A stretch of DNA of 64,000 nt from the NCBI RefSeq assembly GCF_029892485.1, contig NZ_JARXVG010000018.1, positions 34,608 to 98,607 on the forward strand. Direction: 5' to 3'. The stretch comes from Variovorax boronicumulans. GTDB taxonomy: Bacteria > Pseudomonadota > Gammaproteobacteria > Burkholderiales > Burkholderiaceae_C. The notes below the pieces were generated by a model. The model did not search any database. It was not told the origin of the DNA and saw only the letters and a program-made list of their open reading frames with translations. Below are positions 8,759-18,383 of the stretch, piece after piece. A program made the translations under genes and the position numbers. The stretch's first letter is position 1. The number at the start of each line of letters is the position of its first letter.

Positions 8759-9931
8759 ATGAATACAAGCCCCACTTCGCTCTCCGACATGCCCGTCGAT
8801 CCGGTCGCGGCCGTCACGCATGCCGATCCTTATCCCTTCTATGCCGGGCTGCGTGCGGGCCCCGCGCTCGTGTGGAACCAGAAGCTGCGCGTCTGGGTCG
8901 CGAGCCGTGCGGAGGTCGTCGGATCGGTGCTGCTCGCGCACGGCGCGCTGCGCGTGCGGCCGGCCGCCGAACCGGTTCCCAGCGCCATCGTGGGCAGCCC
9001 CGCCGGTGAAGTGTTCGGCCACCTGGTGCGCATGAACGACGGCACGGCGCACCAGGCCCATCGGCCTGCGCTGCAACGCGCACTGGCCGGGCTGGACCTG
9101 AATGCCGCGCATGCAGCGGCATTGCAGATCGCACGCAACGTCCCGGCAGAACCTTTGTCCGATGCGCTGTTCTCCATGCCCGTGCAAGCGGTCGCGCAGC
9201 TTCTCGGTTTTGCGGATGAAACGCTGCCGCAAATAGACCGCTGGATGCGCGACTTCGTCGCCTGCCTGTCGCCGCTGTCCACGGACGATCAACTGCAAAG
9301 CGCAAGTGTTGCGGCGGGCGAACTGATGACGCGGTTCGAGGCGCTGACCGCCAGTGCACCGCCTCGCCACGGCACGCTGCTCGCGGCCGTGCTGGCCGAA
9401 AGCGGCGCCGGCGCGCCGGTCCCGCGCTCCCTGCTCGCCAACATCGTCGGCCTGCTCTCGCAGACCTGCGACGCGACGGCGGGCCTGCTGGGCAATAGCC
9501 TCATCGCTTTGCTGCGCGAGCCCGCGTTGCGCCAGGCCGCGCGCACGCGCGACGGGCTGCAAGCCATCGTGCAAGAGACGGCGCGGCACGACCCTTCGGT
9601 CCACAACACGCGCCGCTTCACCATCGAGCCCATCACCATCGCAGGCACGCCACTGGCAGCGGGCGATGCGGTGCTGCTGGTGCTGGCCGCGGCCAACCGC
9701 GATCCGGCCTTCAACCCCGACCCTGACCGCTTCAAGCTCGTTCGCGAACGGCGCCGCATGCTCGGCTTCGGCCATGGCATGCATGCCTGCCCGGGCCAGG
9801 CGCTGGCCTGCACGCTCGCAGCCGCGGGGCTCGATGCGTTGCTGCACCGCGAGCCCGACCTCGACGCGATCCGGGCGCGTGGCTGGAGCTACCGCCCCTC
9901 GGCCAACGCGCGCATCCCTGTCTTCCACTGA
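8759..9931 (+). CDS. Cytochrome P450
   Basis: Soluble bacterial P450 of 390 residues that would hydroxylate or otherwise oxidise an organic substrate using electrons from a ferredoxin or flavodoxin. The heme-binding loop FGHGMHACPGQALA places the thiolate ligand at C344. The K-helix ExxR is in VQETARHDPS. The I-helix segment SQTCDATAGLLG has the acidic residue but D-A-T in place of the usual D/E-T pair, which may affect oxygen activation. No ferredoxin or reductase gene is adjacent. No strong ribosome site is seen before ATG 8759. Its position opposite the ArsR-type gene suggests induction by an aromatic or hydrophobic compound, which is inference. Confidence 0.9.
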   Translation: MNTSPTSLSDMPVDPVAAVTHADPYPFYAGLRAGPALVWNQKLRVWVASRAEVVGSVLLAHGALRVRPAAEPVPSAIVGSPAGEVFGHLVRMNDGTAHQAHRPALQRALAGLDLNAAHAAALQIARNVPAEPLSDALFSMPVQAVAQLLGFADETLPQIDRWMRDFVACLSPLSTDDQLQSASVAAGELMTRFEALTASAPPRHGTLLAAVLAESGAGAPVPRSLLANIVGLLSQTCDATAGLLGNSLIALLREPALRQAARTRDGLQAIVQETARHDPSVHNTRRFTIEPITIAGTPLAAGDAVLLVLAAANRDPAFNPDPDRFKLVRERRRMLGFGHGMHACPGQALACTLAAAGLDALLHREPDLDAIRARGWSYRPSANARIPVFH

Positions 9932-9936
9932 GAAGT

Positions 9937-10908
9937 TCAGCCGCGCGCGGTGGCCCAGTGCCCCGTGCCCGCCAGGTGCGGCGACAGCTGCGCATCGCCC
10001 CAGCGCAACGGCAACGCGGCCGACCGGCGCAATGCGTGCTCCACATGCAGGCGCAGCAGCCGCTCGGCGCCTTCGAACTCGGCAAGCTCGGGCCCGTCCA
10101 GCACGATCTCCGCAGTGGCCGCCACATGGAGCAACTCGCCGTTGTCATAGTCGATGAACAGCAGGCCCGCGCGTGGATGCGCCAACAGATTGCCGAGCGT
10201 GTTGAAGAAGCGGTTGCCGTTGAAGTCGGGCACGGTCAGCACGCCGCCTTCGTCGACGCGCACGAAACCCGGCCGGCCGCCGCGGTGCGACACATCGACG
10301 CCGTGCGACCTGGCATCGGCCTCGTCGCCCACTGCTGCTTCGTGCGGGTAGGCCGTCGCGATGAACAGCGTGTCCGCGCTGCCGATGAGCCGCTCCGCAG
10401 CGAGATCGAGCACGTCGAGCCGCTGCACGGATGCGCTGTCTGTGCGCACGGGAGCGAACATCGGCTCGCGCGCCTGGATGTACCGAGGGCAATTGCCGAA
10501 GCTCTGCTGCACCTCGAGCATGAAGCCCGTCGCGTCGAGCGATTCGACCGTGCCGTTCATGCGGTTGCGCCGCCGCGTGTGCGGCTCGATGCCCAGGAGG
10601 CCGAGCGTGGCGCCCTGCGCGAGCTGGCCCGCGAGCGGATCGCCGGCCGTGGGCAGCGCATCGATGCGCAGGTGCGTCGCATCGGGCGAATGCACGAAAC
10701 CTGCGGGCGCGGCGAGCACGCTGGCCCAGGGCTGCAGGTTCGCATCGAGGCTGGCGACCACGACGAACGGCAACTGCGCGAAGAATTCGCGGTGCTGGTC
10801 GGGCATGTAGTCGCGGATCACGCGCGGGCCCGCGGCGGCCATCTGCTCGCGCGAACCGGCCTGCACTTGCAGCGCGCGCTCGCCGGCATGAAACGGCGCG
10901 GCGATCAT
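9937..10908 (-). CDS. Pyridoxamine 5'-phosphate oxidase-fold flavoprotein
   Basis: Predicted cytoplasmic protein of 323 residues with two split-barrel-like halves. RDYMPDQHREFFAQLPFVVVASLD begins the first and the GGRPGFVRVDEGGVLTVPDFNGN block marks the second. This is the arrangement of FMN-binding proteins annotated as pyridoxamine 5'-phosphate oxidase family. The substrate is unknown. The ATG overlaps the stop of the upstream GST gene by four bases (ATGA), so the two are translationally coupled and probably work together in detoxification. Both lie divergent from a LysR gene. Confidence 0.8.
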   Translation of the reverse strand: MIAAPFHAGERALQVQAGSREQMAAAGPRVIRDYMPDQHREFFAQLPFVVVASLDANLQPWASVLAAPAGFVHSPDATHLRIDALPTAGDPLAGQLAQGATLGLLGIEPHTRRRNRMNGTVESLDATGFMLEVQQSFGNCPRYIQAREPMFAPVRTDSASVQRLDVLDLAAERLIGSADTLFIATAYPHEAAVGDEADARSHGVDVSHRGGRPGFVRVDEGGVLTVPDFNGNRFFNTLGNLLAHPRAGLLFIDYDNGELLHVAATAEIVLDGPELAEFEGAERLLRLHVEHALRRSAALPLRWGDAQLSPHLAGTGHWATARG

Positions 10909-11561
10909 GCGGCCGCCGCCAGCCCGACGGGCGTGCGCACCATTGGTACGAAGCCGGGCAAGGCTTCCACACGCGAGAGCCAATCGCGCACATGCGGATA
11001 GGCGTCGAGTGCCACGCGGCCTTCGGGCGCATGCGCGACGTAGGCGTAGTTCGCGATGTCGGCCAGCGTGGCGTGAGGCGCGGCAAGAAAGGATTGCTGC
11101 GTCAGATGGATCTCCATCACCGCGAGCAGCGCGTGCGAGCGCGTCACCGTCTCGGTCGGGTCGACCGCGAGGCCGAACAGCGCCATGACGCGTGCAGCGG
11201 CCGGGCCGTAGGCCAGCGGGCCGGCCGCCACCGAGAACCAGCGCTGCACGCGCGCTGCACCCACCGCGTCCTGCGGCATCCAGCGCGACGGGTCGGCCGA
11301 ATAGCGCGCGTTGAGGTAGACCAGGATCGCGTTGGAATCGGCCAGCGTGACGTCGCCGTCCTCGATCACCGGCACCTGGCCGAAGGGATTGCGCGCCAGG
11401 AATTCGGGTGTGCGGTTGGCGCGCTGCTTCAGGTCGAGCTCGATCACCTCGAAAGGCAGTCCGAGCATCGAGAGGAACAGGCGCACGCGGTGCACATGAC
11501 CCGAGATGGCGCTGCCATAGAGCTTGATGGGCTGCGTGGGGCGGGTGGCGATGGCGTTCAT
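10905..11561 (-). CDS. Glutathione S-transferase family protein
   Basis: Cytoplasmic protein of 218 residues. The N-terminal thioredoxin-like domain (residues about 11-90) contains YGSAISGHVHRVRLFLSML and the glutathione-binding VPVIEDGDVTLADSNAI, with the cis-Pro and S-N pair. A helical C-terminal domain follows. The start at 11561 is supported by AAAGGA about 8 nt upstream. It is first of a two-gene operon with the flavin-binding-fold gene and divergent from LysR at 11688, its likely regulator. Substrate unknown; detoxifying conjugation or reduction is the expected role. Confidence 0.9.
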   Translation of the reverse strand: MNAIATRPTQPIKLYGSAISGHVHRVRLFLSMLGLPFEVIELDLKQRANRTPEFLARNPFGQVPVIEDGDVTLADSNAILVYLNARYSADPSRWMPQDAVGAARVQRWFSVAAGPLAYGPAAARVMALFGLAVDPTETVTRSHALLAVMEIHLTQQSFLAAPHATLADIANYAYVAHAPEGRVALDAYPHVRDWLSRVEALPGFVPMVRTPVGLAAAA

Positions 11562-11687
11562 GAAAGGGTCCTTTGGAATGTCGAGACGAGGGCCGTGCTG
11601 GCGTATTCCCGATTCTTCTCTCTTGCATCCAATGAATGAATAGCCATTTCTGTATTTGACTGCTGCGTTTTCCGGTTTAATCGCGGC

Positions 11688-12578
11688 ATGGACCGCTTCA
11701 AAGCCATGCAGACCTTCGTGCAGATTGCCGAGCAGGGCAGCATGACCCGCGCCGCCGAGGTGCTGGGCACCTCGCTGCCGGCGGTGGTGCGTGCGCTCGC
11801 CGCACTCGAGGCGCACCTGGGCGTGCGCCTCTTCCATCGCACCACACGGCGCCTGTCGCTCACCGAGGAAGGGCGCCACTATCTGCCGAGCGCACGCGAG
11901 GTGCTGCTCGCGGCCGATGCCGCCGACCGCGCGCTCAACGCCGAGGCGCGCGAACCGGCGGGCCAGCTCACCATCACCGCACCGGTGCTGTTCGGCCACA
12001 TGTACGTGGCGCCGGCCATCACCCGCTTCATGAAGCGCTACGACAAGGTGCGCTGCAGCGTGCTGCTGTACGACCGCGCGGTGAACCTGCTGGAGGAGAA
12101 CATCGACGTCGGCATCCGCATCAGCCCGCTGGAGGATTCGTCGCTCGTCGCGCAGTCGCTCGGCACCATCCGGCGCGTGGTGGCGGTGAGCCCGGACTAC
12201 CTCGCGCAGCACGGCACGCCACGGCATCCGCGCGACCTGAACGGCGCGCCATGCGTGCGCGGCCGCATCGACGCGCCGCCGCAATGGCTCTTTCACGAAG
12301 GCGGCAAGACCATCAGCGTGACGCCGAGCAACCGGCTGGAGTTCAACCACCTCGCGCCCGCGATCGAGGCCTGCGCCGCGGGCATGGGCTTCGGCACCTT
12401 CTTCTCGTACCAGGTGCTGCCCTACGTGGCACAGGGGCGCCTGCAGATCGTGCTCGAAGACTTCGAGCCGCCGCCGCGGCCGGTGAGCGTGATCTATCCG
12501 AATGCGCGGCTGCTGCCGGCCCGCACGCGGGCCTTCATCGACTGGATGAAGACGGAGTTCAGCGGCTTGCGGATGTAG
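11688..12578 (+). CDS. LysR-family transcriptional regulator
   Basis: Regulator of 296 residues. The N-terminal helix-turn-helix (MDRFKAMQTFVQIAEQGSMTRAAEVLGTS) leads into a type-2 periplasmic-binding-like effector domain. It belongs to the large subgroup that typically controls a divergent oxidoreductase or GST gene. The 126-nt gap to the GST gene is unusually A/T-rich for this window and would hold both promoters. No strong Shine-Dalgarno is visible. Confidence 0.92.
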   Translation: MDRFKAMQTFVQIAEQGSMTRAAEVLGTSLPAVVRALAALEAHLGVRLFHRTTRRLSLTEEGRHYLPSAREVLLAADAADRALNAEAREPAGQLTITAPVLFGHMYVAPAITRFMKRYDKVRCSVLLYDRAVNLLEENIDVGIRISPLEDSSLVAQSLGTIRRVVAVSPDYLAQHGTPRHPRDLNGAPCVRGRIDAPPQWLFHEGGKTISVTPSNRLEFNHLAPAIEACAAGMGFGTFFSYQVLPYVAQGRLQIVLEDFEPPPRPVSVIYPNARLLPARTRAFIDWMKTEFSGLRM

Positions 12579-12580
12579 CG

Positions 12581-13261
12581 CTACGGCGCGGGCGCTGGCA
12601 GGGGCTTGCCCTCGCACAGCGCCGCGGCATCGGTGGCCATGCTGCGCACCGCTTCTTCCATGCCCAGGTTCAGCACCGCCATGAACTCGCCGTTGCCGCT
12701 GGCCCAGTTGGTGCGCGTGCCCATGCCGCTGTAGAGGCGCGTTGCCGTCTCGCCGCCGGGCAGGCGGTAGTTCACCTTCAGCACCACATGCGAGACCAGG
12801 TTGAGCCCCGCGGACCATGCATGGGCCAGCCGCAGCGCGACGACGGCCGAGACCTGTCGTGCCGAAGCGGAAGCCGCAGCGGGCGCACCGACGACGGTCT
12901 GGAAACCGTAGCGCTTGGTCGACAGCAGCGCGGTGCGCGTCCACATGCCCGCATCGCCGCTGCGCAGCGATTCCACCGCTTTCGGCGTGGCATGCACCGT
13001 CGGCAGCATCAGCGTCAGGTTGCCCGCGTAGAGCTGGTTGTTGCGGGCGTCCTCAATGGCCGGGAGGTACAGCGTGCAGCCCTGCGGCGCACGCAGCAAT
13101 TCGACCGGCGGGCCGTTGGGGCGCTGCTCCTGTTCGGGTGCCTGCTCGTAGACCATGTCGAGCGGCTCGCTCTCGCTGAGCGCGTGCGCGAAGCCGGGCA
13201 CGGCGCACAGGGCGACGAGGACTGCCGCGGCCATGCCGCCGCGTTGCGCTTGTGACTTCAT
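12581..13261 (-). CDS. Secreted protein of unknown function
   Basis: Protein of 226 residues with a signal peptide (residues about 10-28, ending AHA). The mature part contains two cysteines (CTLYLP and the C-terminal ALCEG), which could form one disulfide in the periplasm. I recognise no family. The ATG overlaps the lipoprotein stop upstream by four bases, so it is translated with that gene and they probably act together at the envelope. It ends 2 nt from the convergent LysR stop. Confidence 0.75.
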   Translation of the reverse strand: MKSQAQRGGMAAAVLVALCAVPGFAHALSESEPLDMVYEQAPEQEQRPNGPPVELLRAPQGCTLYLPAIEDARNNQLYAGNLTLMLPTVHATPKAVESLRSGDAGMWTRTALLSTKRYGFQTVVGAPAAASASARQVSAVVALRLAHAWSAGLNLVSHVVLKVNYRLPGGETATRLYSGMGTRTNWASGNGEFMAVLNLGMEEAVRSMATDAAALCEGKPLPAPAP

Positions 13262-14100
13262 GGGGCGGCGCTCCGGACCGAATACATCGCGTTGTCCTGG
13301 TCGCGGAACACCACGCCGCCGGGCTGGTTGTCGAATCCCTGGCCACCCAGCGTGAACCATGTGCCGTTGACGTTGAACCGCGCGGTGCGGATGGCGCCGG
13401 AAGGCGCGCCGATCAAGTCCAGCCCCACCACGTGCAGCGTCTGCCTGATCGAATCGCGCATCACGGCCTTGAGCTGCCGTCCGTCGTTGGCGGCCAGCCG
13501 GCGCACGACCGTGGCGCGCGTTCCGCCGCCGACCGGCGTCTGGAAGATCGTGGCGGAGCGGTACGACGGCTCCTTGTTGCCGTCCTGCCAGAGCAGCGCC
13601 GTGGTGCGCGTGGTGAAGGCGCTCAGGTCGGGTTCGAGCACGTACTGCAGCAACAGCACCAGGTAGGCGGGGCCGGTCTTCGTGGCGGCGATGCGGGCGT
13701 TCTGCTCGGCCTTGGGCGGCATGCCCGCAAGCACCTGCGACGAGGCGATCTTCAGCGGGAACGCATTGGGCGTGTTCAGCAGCTCGCCCAGGGCCAGGCC
13801 GGCTTCGACCCGGTAGTCGTAATCGAGCAGGGGACCGACGATGGCACCGACTTCCGCGCTCATTTCCTTTTGCCGCGCCTGCTGCACCGAGGAGTCGATC
13901 AGCGCACCGAGCAGGCCGCCGCCCGTGGCCTCGGCCACGCCAGGGGCCTGTGCGGAGAACATGAAGTTCTCCTGCGCGACGACCACGCGAACATCGACCT
14001 CCCGGACCTTCGCCCGGTCCGCCGCCGCGAGCGGCCGGTGAAACTGGGCACACGCGCCAAGCAGCAGCACGAGGGACAACGCCAACAGGGAACGCAGCAT
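13258..14100 (-). CDS. Putative lipoprotein of unknown function
   Basis: Protein of 280 residues. The N-terminus MLRSLLALSLVLLLGACAQF has a lipobox LGAC, so Cys17 should be lipidated and the protein anchored in the outer or inner membrane facing the periplasm. The mature domain is mixed alpha/beta by eye, with a glycine-rich ATGGGLLGALIDS stretch. No family assigned. It is first of a two-gene minus-strand operon with the secreted protein at 12581. The pairing of a lipoprotein with a coupled secreted protein suggests an envelope complex, which is inference. Confidence 0.78.
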   Translation of the reverse strand: MLRSLLALSLVLLLGACAQFHRPLAAADRAKVREVDVRVVVAQENFMFSAQAPGVAEATGGGLLGALIDSSVQQARQKEMSAEVGAIVGPLLDYDYRVEAGLALGELLNTPNAFPLKIASSQVLAGMPPKAEQNARIAATKTGPAYLVLLLQYVLEPDLSAFTTRTTALLWQDGNKEPSYRSATIFQTPVGGGTRATVVRRLAANDGRQLKAVMRDSIRQTLHVVGLDLIGAPSGAIRTARFNVNGTWFTLGGQGFDNQPGGVVFRDQDNAMYSVRSAAP

Positions 14101-14227
14101 CTTCGGATCTTCTCTCGCGGTATTCGGTGGGCGTCGATTGTGCCGGGAGTTGCGACGAACATGCGCGGGTTGTCCATCGGTTGAAGCGATGGCGACATCC
14201 GCAAGGGGCCTGCGTCAGAATGACCGC

Positions 14228-15169
<942 letters not shown>

Positions 15170-15172
15170 GCC

Positions 15173-16015
15173 ATGAACACGACGACTGCAACGACAACGA
15201 CGACGAACTCCGCGCCGCCCCCGCCCTCCGTGTGGCGCGCACCCGAGATCTCGCTGCGCTGGTGGCCCGTGTTTTTGCGCAATCTGCTGGTGTGGCGCAA
15301 GCTCGCGATACCCAGCCTCATCGGCAACATCGCCGAGCCGCTGATCTGGCTCGTGGCCTTCGGCTACGGCATGGGCGCTCTCGTGGGTCAAGTAGCGGTG
15401 GACGGCGTGAAGGTGCCCTACATCCTGTTCCTGGCGAGCGGCTCGATCTGCATGAGCGCGATGAATGCGGCGAGCTTCGAGGCGCTGTATTCGGCGTTCT
15501 CGCGCATGCATGTGCAGAAGACATGGGACGGCATCATGAATGCGCCCGTCGGCCTGGACGACATCGTGATGGCCGAGATGCTGTGGGCGGCGTTCAAGTC
15601 GATCTTCACCGTCACCGCGATCCTGTTCGTGATGCTCGGGCTGGGCATCAGCCACAGTCCGAAGCTCATCGTCGCCTGGCTGGTGCTGATCGGCGCAGGC
15701 ATCACCTTCTCGTCGATCGCGCTGATCTTCAATGCGCTCGCCAAGGGCTACGACTTCTTCACCTACTACTTCACGCTGTTCATGACGCCGATGATGTTCC
15801 TGAGCGGTGTGTTCTTTCCGCTGGAGCAGTTGCCCTCGGCAGTGAAAGCGGTGGCCGCGTGGCTGCCGCTGACCAATGCGGTGGCGCTGGTGCGGCCGCT
15901 CTTCATGGACCAGTGGCCGGCCGACTGGTGGCTGCATGCGGGCGTGCTGGCGGTGTATGCGGTCGTGGCGTTCTGGATCGCGCTGGCGTTGACGCGCAAG
16001 CGATTCAAGGCCTGA
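15173..16015 (+). CDS. ABC-2 type permease (NodJ-like)
   Basis: Inner-membrane protein of 280 residues with about six hydrophobic segments. The family-typical stretch FYFTLFMTPMMFLSGVFFPLEQLP has a local equivalent at residues about 197-223, and NAPVGLDDIVMAEMLWAA is the conserved cytoplasmic loop. It forms the membrane half of the exporter with the preceding ATPase. A ribosome site (GAGG) lies within the ATPase gene end. A hairpin (arms GAAAGCAT at 16028-16035 and ATGCTTTC at 16046-16053) follows the stop but lacks a T tract. Confidence 0.88.
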   Translation: MNTTTATTTTTNSAPPPPSVWRAPEISLRWWPVFLRNLLVWRKLAIPSLIGNIAEPLIWLVAFGYGMGALVGQVAVDGVKVPYILFLASGSICMSAMNAASFEALYSAFSRMHVQKTWDGIMNAPVGLDDIVMAEMLWAAFKSIFTVTAILFVMLGLGISHSPKLIVAWLVLIGAGITFSSIALIFNALAKGYDFFTYYFTLFMTPMMFLSGVFFPLEQLPSAVKAVAAWLPLTNAVALVRPLFMDQWPADWWLHAGVLAVYAVVAFWIALALTRKRFKA

Positions 16016-16061
16016 AGACCTGCGGCCGAAAGCATTCCGAAATGGATGCTTTCAAATTACA

Positions 16062-16090
16062 TTGCACACAATTCAATTGCTCGATAGAAT
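16062..16090 (+). promoter_or_regulatory. ohrR promoter with OhrR operator in the spacer
   Basis: A -35-like TTGCAC (16062-16067) and a -10 TAGAAT (16085-16090) are spaced by 17 bp. The palindrome CAATT-C-AATTG (16069-16079) lies wholly in the spacer. It matches the known core of OhrR/MarR-type peroxide-sensor operators (ACAATT...AATTGT). Expected start of transcription is within a few bases of the ohrR ATG at 16098, which would leave almost no leader. Confidence 0.6.
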
Positions 16091-16097
16091 TCGAGCC

Positions 16098-16553
16098 ATG
16101 CGCTCCATCACCGTTTCCGCCGACGAAATGCTCAAGCTGGACAACCAGTTGTGCTTCGCGGTCTATTCCGCCTCGTTGGCGATGACCCGGCTCTACAAGC
16201 CGGTGCTGGAAAAGCTGCAGCTCACCTATCCCCAATACCTCGTCATGCTGGCCCTCTGGGAGCAGGACGGCCCCATGGTCTCCGAACTCGGCGAACGCCT
16301 TTCGCTCGACTCCGGCACGCTCACCCCGCTGCTCAAGCGGCTCGAAGCGAATGGCTATGTGGCCCGGGTGCGCGACGTGGCCGACGAACGCCGCGTGCAC
16401 ATCACGCTCACTGCCGCCGGCCGCAAGCTCAAGACCCGCGCGGCCAACGTGCCGGGCTGCCTGCTGGCCGCCACCGAATGCTCGGTGCCCGAACTCATTG
16501 CGCTCACCCAGCAGATACAAATCCTTCGCGACCGCATCAAGAAGGCGGCCTGA
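16098..16553 (+). CDS. ohrR: Organic-peroxide sensing MarR-family repressor OhrR
   Basis: Repressor of 151 residues. The segment LDNQLCFAVYSASLAMTRLYKPVLEKL is the OhrR N-terminus, with the peroxide-reactive cysteine at C19. A second cysteine lies in VPGCLLAATECSVPEL near the C-terminus, as expected for two-Cys OhrR proteins. A winged helix with DSGTLTPLLKRLEANGYV and DERRVHITL lies between. When C19 is oxidised by organic hydroperoxide the repressor leaves DNA. ATG 16098 has no Shine-Dalgarno and follows the predicted -10 by 7 nt, so translation may be leaderless. Its neighbour is ohr, 84 nt downstream. Confidence 0.93.
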   Translation: MRSITVSADEMLKLDNQLCFAVYSASLAMTRLYKPVLEKLQLTYPQYLVMLALWEQDGPMVSELGERLSLDSGTLTPLLKRLEANGYVARVRDVADERRVHITLTAAGRKLKTRAANVPGCLLAATECSVPELIALTQQIQILRDRIKKAA

Positions 16554-16637
16554 CACACACGCTTTTCTCCCTGCTTCGATCGAAAAAACGAGAGAAGCTT
16601 TTTACCTGACCCTCCCTCCATCATCAAAGGAATCACC

Positions 16638-17063
16638 ATGACCACCAAGCTCGACAAAGTGCTCTACACCGCAGAAGCCCACACCGTCGGCGGCCGTGAC
16701 GGCGCAGGCAAGTCCAGCGACGGCGCAATCGACGTCAAGCTGAGCTCGCCCGGTTCGGGCAAGCCCGGCACCAACCCCGAGCAGCTGTTCGCGGTCGGCT
16801 ATGCCGCCTGCTTCATCGGTGCGATGAAGGCCGTCGGCCCGAAGATCAGCGTGAAAGTGCCCGACGACGTGTCCATCGACTCGAAGGTTTCCCTCGGCCC
16901 GACGAACGGCGGTGCTGCTTACGGCATCTCGGTGCAACTGGCGATCACCCTGCCCGGCCTCGACGCAGAACAGAAGCAGAAGCTGGTCGACACGGCTCAC
17001 CAGGTCTGCCCGTACTCGAACGCAACGCGCGGCAACATCGACGTCGAACTGACGATCGTCTGA
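16638..17063 (+). CDS. ohr: Organic hydroperoxide resistance peroxidase Ohr
   Basis: Peroxidase of 141 residues of the OsmC/Ohr family, which reduces organic and fatty-acid hydroperoxides with lipoylated-protein thiols. The active cysteines are C58 (AACF) and C124 (VCPYS), and the supporting residues lie in NPEQLFAVGYAACF. It forms a dimer in the cytoplasm. AAAGGA lies 8 nt before ATG 16638. It is paired with ohrR, whose operator controls at least the ohrR promoter. I see no second CAATT palindrome in the 84-nt gap, so ohr may rely on read-through or on a weaker site. Confidence 0.95.
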   Translation: MTTKLDKVLYTAEAHTVGGRDGAGKSSDGAIDVKLSSPGSGKPGTNPEQLFAVGYAACFIGAMKAVGPKISVKVPDDVSIDSKVSLGPTNGGAAYGISVQLAITLPGLDAEQKQKLVDTAHQVCPYSNATRGNIDVELTIV

Positions 17064-17086
17064 TCTCCCGATCAGCGCAGCCAACA

Positions 17087-17119
17087 AGGCGTCCCGGCCA
17101 CAAGCAGGGGCGCTTTTTT
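17087..17119 (+). terminator. Intrinsic terminator after ohr
   Basis: The arms GCGTCCC (17089-17095) and GGGGCGC (17107-17113) pair with one G-T wobble and are followed by six T residues. Confidence 0.75.
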
Positions 17120-17233
17120 CATGGCCGGCGTTGTCTCACGGGTGACGCGGAAAGGGACAACGCGATAGCGCCTTTCATCAAGCTTGGCTAATGTGGCCGC
17201 ACGCCCTTCCAACGACCCGTGGAGATAGCCCCC

Positions 17234-18349
17234 ATGAGCACCACCAATTTCCTCATCCGCAAAGACCAGCTCGCCACCACCCGCCTGCACACCGCCACCG
17301 ACCAGCCATTGGCCGATGGCCAGGTGCGCGTGCGCATCGACAGCTTTGCGCTCACCTCCAACAACATCACCTACGCCGCTTTCGGCGACGCGATGAGCTA
17401 CTGGCAGTTCTTTCCCTCCGAGGAAGAGGGCTGGGGCAGCATTCCTGTGTGGGGTTTCGCGAGCGTGGTGCAGTCGCTGCATCCGGGCGTGGCGGTGGGC
17501 GAACGGCTCTACGGCTACTGGCCGATGGCATCGAGCGCGGTGCTCAGCCCCGACCGTCTCTCGCCCGGGCGCTTCACCGACGCGGCAGCGCACCGCGCCG
17601 AGTTGCCGGCGGTCTACAACCAGTACTTCCGCTGCAATGCCGACCCGCTCTACACCACCGACACCGAAGACCTGCAGGCGCTGCTGCGCCCGCTGTTCAT
17701 CACCTCGTGGTTGATCGACGACTTCATGGCCGACAACGACTTCTTCGGCGCCACCACCATGCTGCTGTCGAGCGCATCGAGCAAGACGGCCTATGGCACG
17801 GCGTTCCAGCTGCATCAACGCTTGGGGCTAGAGGTGATCGGCCTCACCTCGCCCGGCAACGTGGCCTTCTGCGAAAGCCTGGGCTGCTACCACCGCGTGG
17901 TGACCTACGACGCGTTGGACAGCATCGCGGCCGATACGCCGGCTGTGTATGTCGACTTCGCCGGCAACGCCGGGCTGCGCAACGCCATCCACACGCGCTT
18001 CGCGGACCTCAGGTACAGCTGCTCGATCGGCGGCACGCACGTGGAGCAGCTCGCCTCCAAGGGCGCGGGCAAGGACCTGCCGGGCCCCCGCGCCACGCTG
18101 TTCTTCGCACCCGCGCAGATCAAGAAGCGCACCGCCGAATGGGGCGCGGAAGAATTCGGCCGGCGCATGGTGGCTGCCTGGCGCAACTTCCTCGCCAAGG
18201 TGACCGACCCCAGCAACCCCTGGCTGCACGCCGAGCAGCACCGCGGCGGCGAGGCGGTGCAGGCCGCCTACGCGCAGGTGCTGGCCGGCAAGGGCGACCC
18301 GCGCACCGGGCATATCCTTTCGCTTTACAAACAACCCGGCGCTTTGTAA
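17234..18349 (+). CDS. DUF2855 family protein
   Basis: Protein of 371 residues. The fold reads like a medium-chain dehydrogenase without a zinc site: an N-terminal GroES-like part (DGQVRVRIDSFALTSNNITYAAFGD), a substrate region with GYWPMASSAVL, and a nucleotide-binding part around LLSSASSKTAYGTAFQL and EVIGLTSPGNVAFCESLG. The family is of unknown function and is sometimes found near fatty-acid or polyketide genes. ATG 17234 is preceded by GGAGA with about 9 nt spacing; a GTG five codons earlier is less likely. It is transcribed alone after the ohr terminator. Confidence 0.82.
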   Translation: MSTTNFLIRKDQLATTRLHTATDQPLADGQVRVRIDSFALTSNNITYAAFGDAMSYWQFFPSEEEGWGSIPVWGFASVVQSLHPGVAVGERLYGYWPMASSAVLSPDRLSPGRFTDAAAHRAELPAVYNQYFRCNADPLYTTDTEDLQALLRPLFITSWLIDDFMADNDFFGATTMLLSSASSKTAYGTAFQLHQRLGLEVIGLTSPGNVAFCESLGCYHRVVTYDALDSIAADTPAVYVDFAGNAGLRNAIHTRFADLRYSCSIGGTHVEQLASKGAGKDLPGPRATLFFAPAQIKKRTAEWGAEEFGRRMVAAWRNFLAKVTDPSNPWLHAEQHRGGEAVQAAYAQVLAGKGDPRTGHILSLYKQPGAL

Positions 18350-18383
18350 TGGTGGCCGGAGCGGGGGTAGCGACAATCGCTGC

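Noticed and set aside
16028..16053. Terminator after the ABC permease
   Set aside because: The hairpin arms are perfect over 8 bp, but no T tract follows, so I do not call it a terminator.
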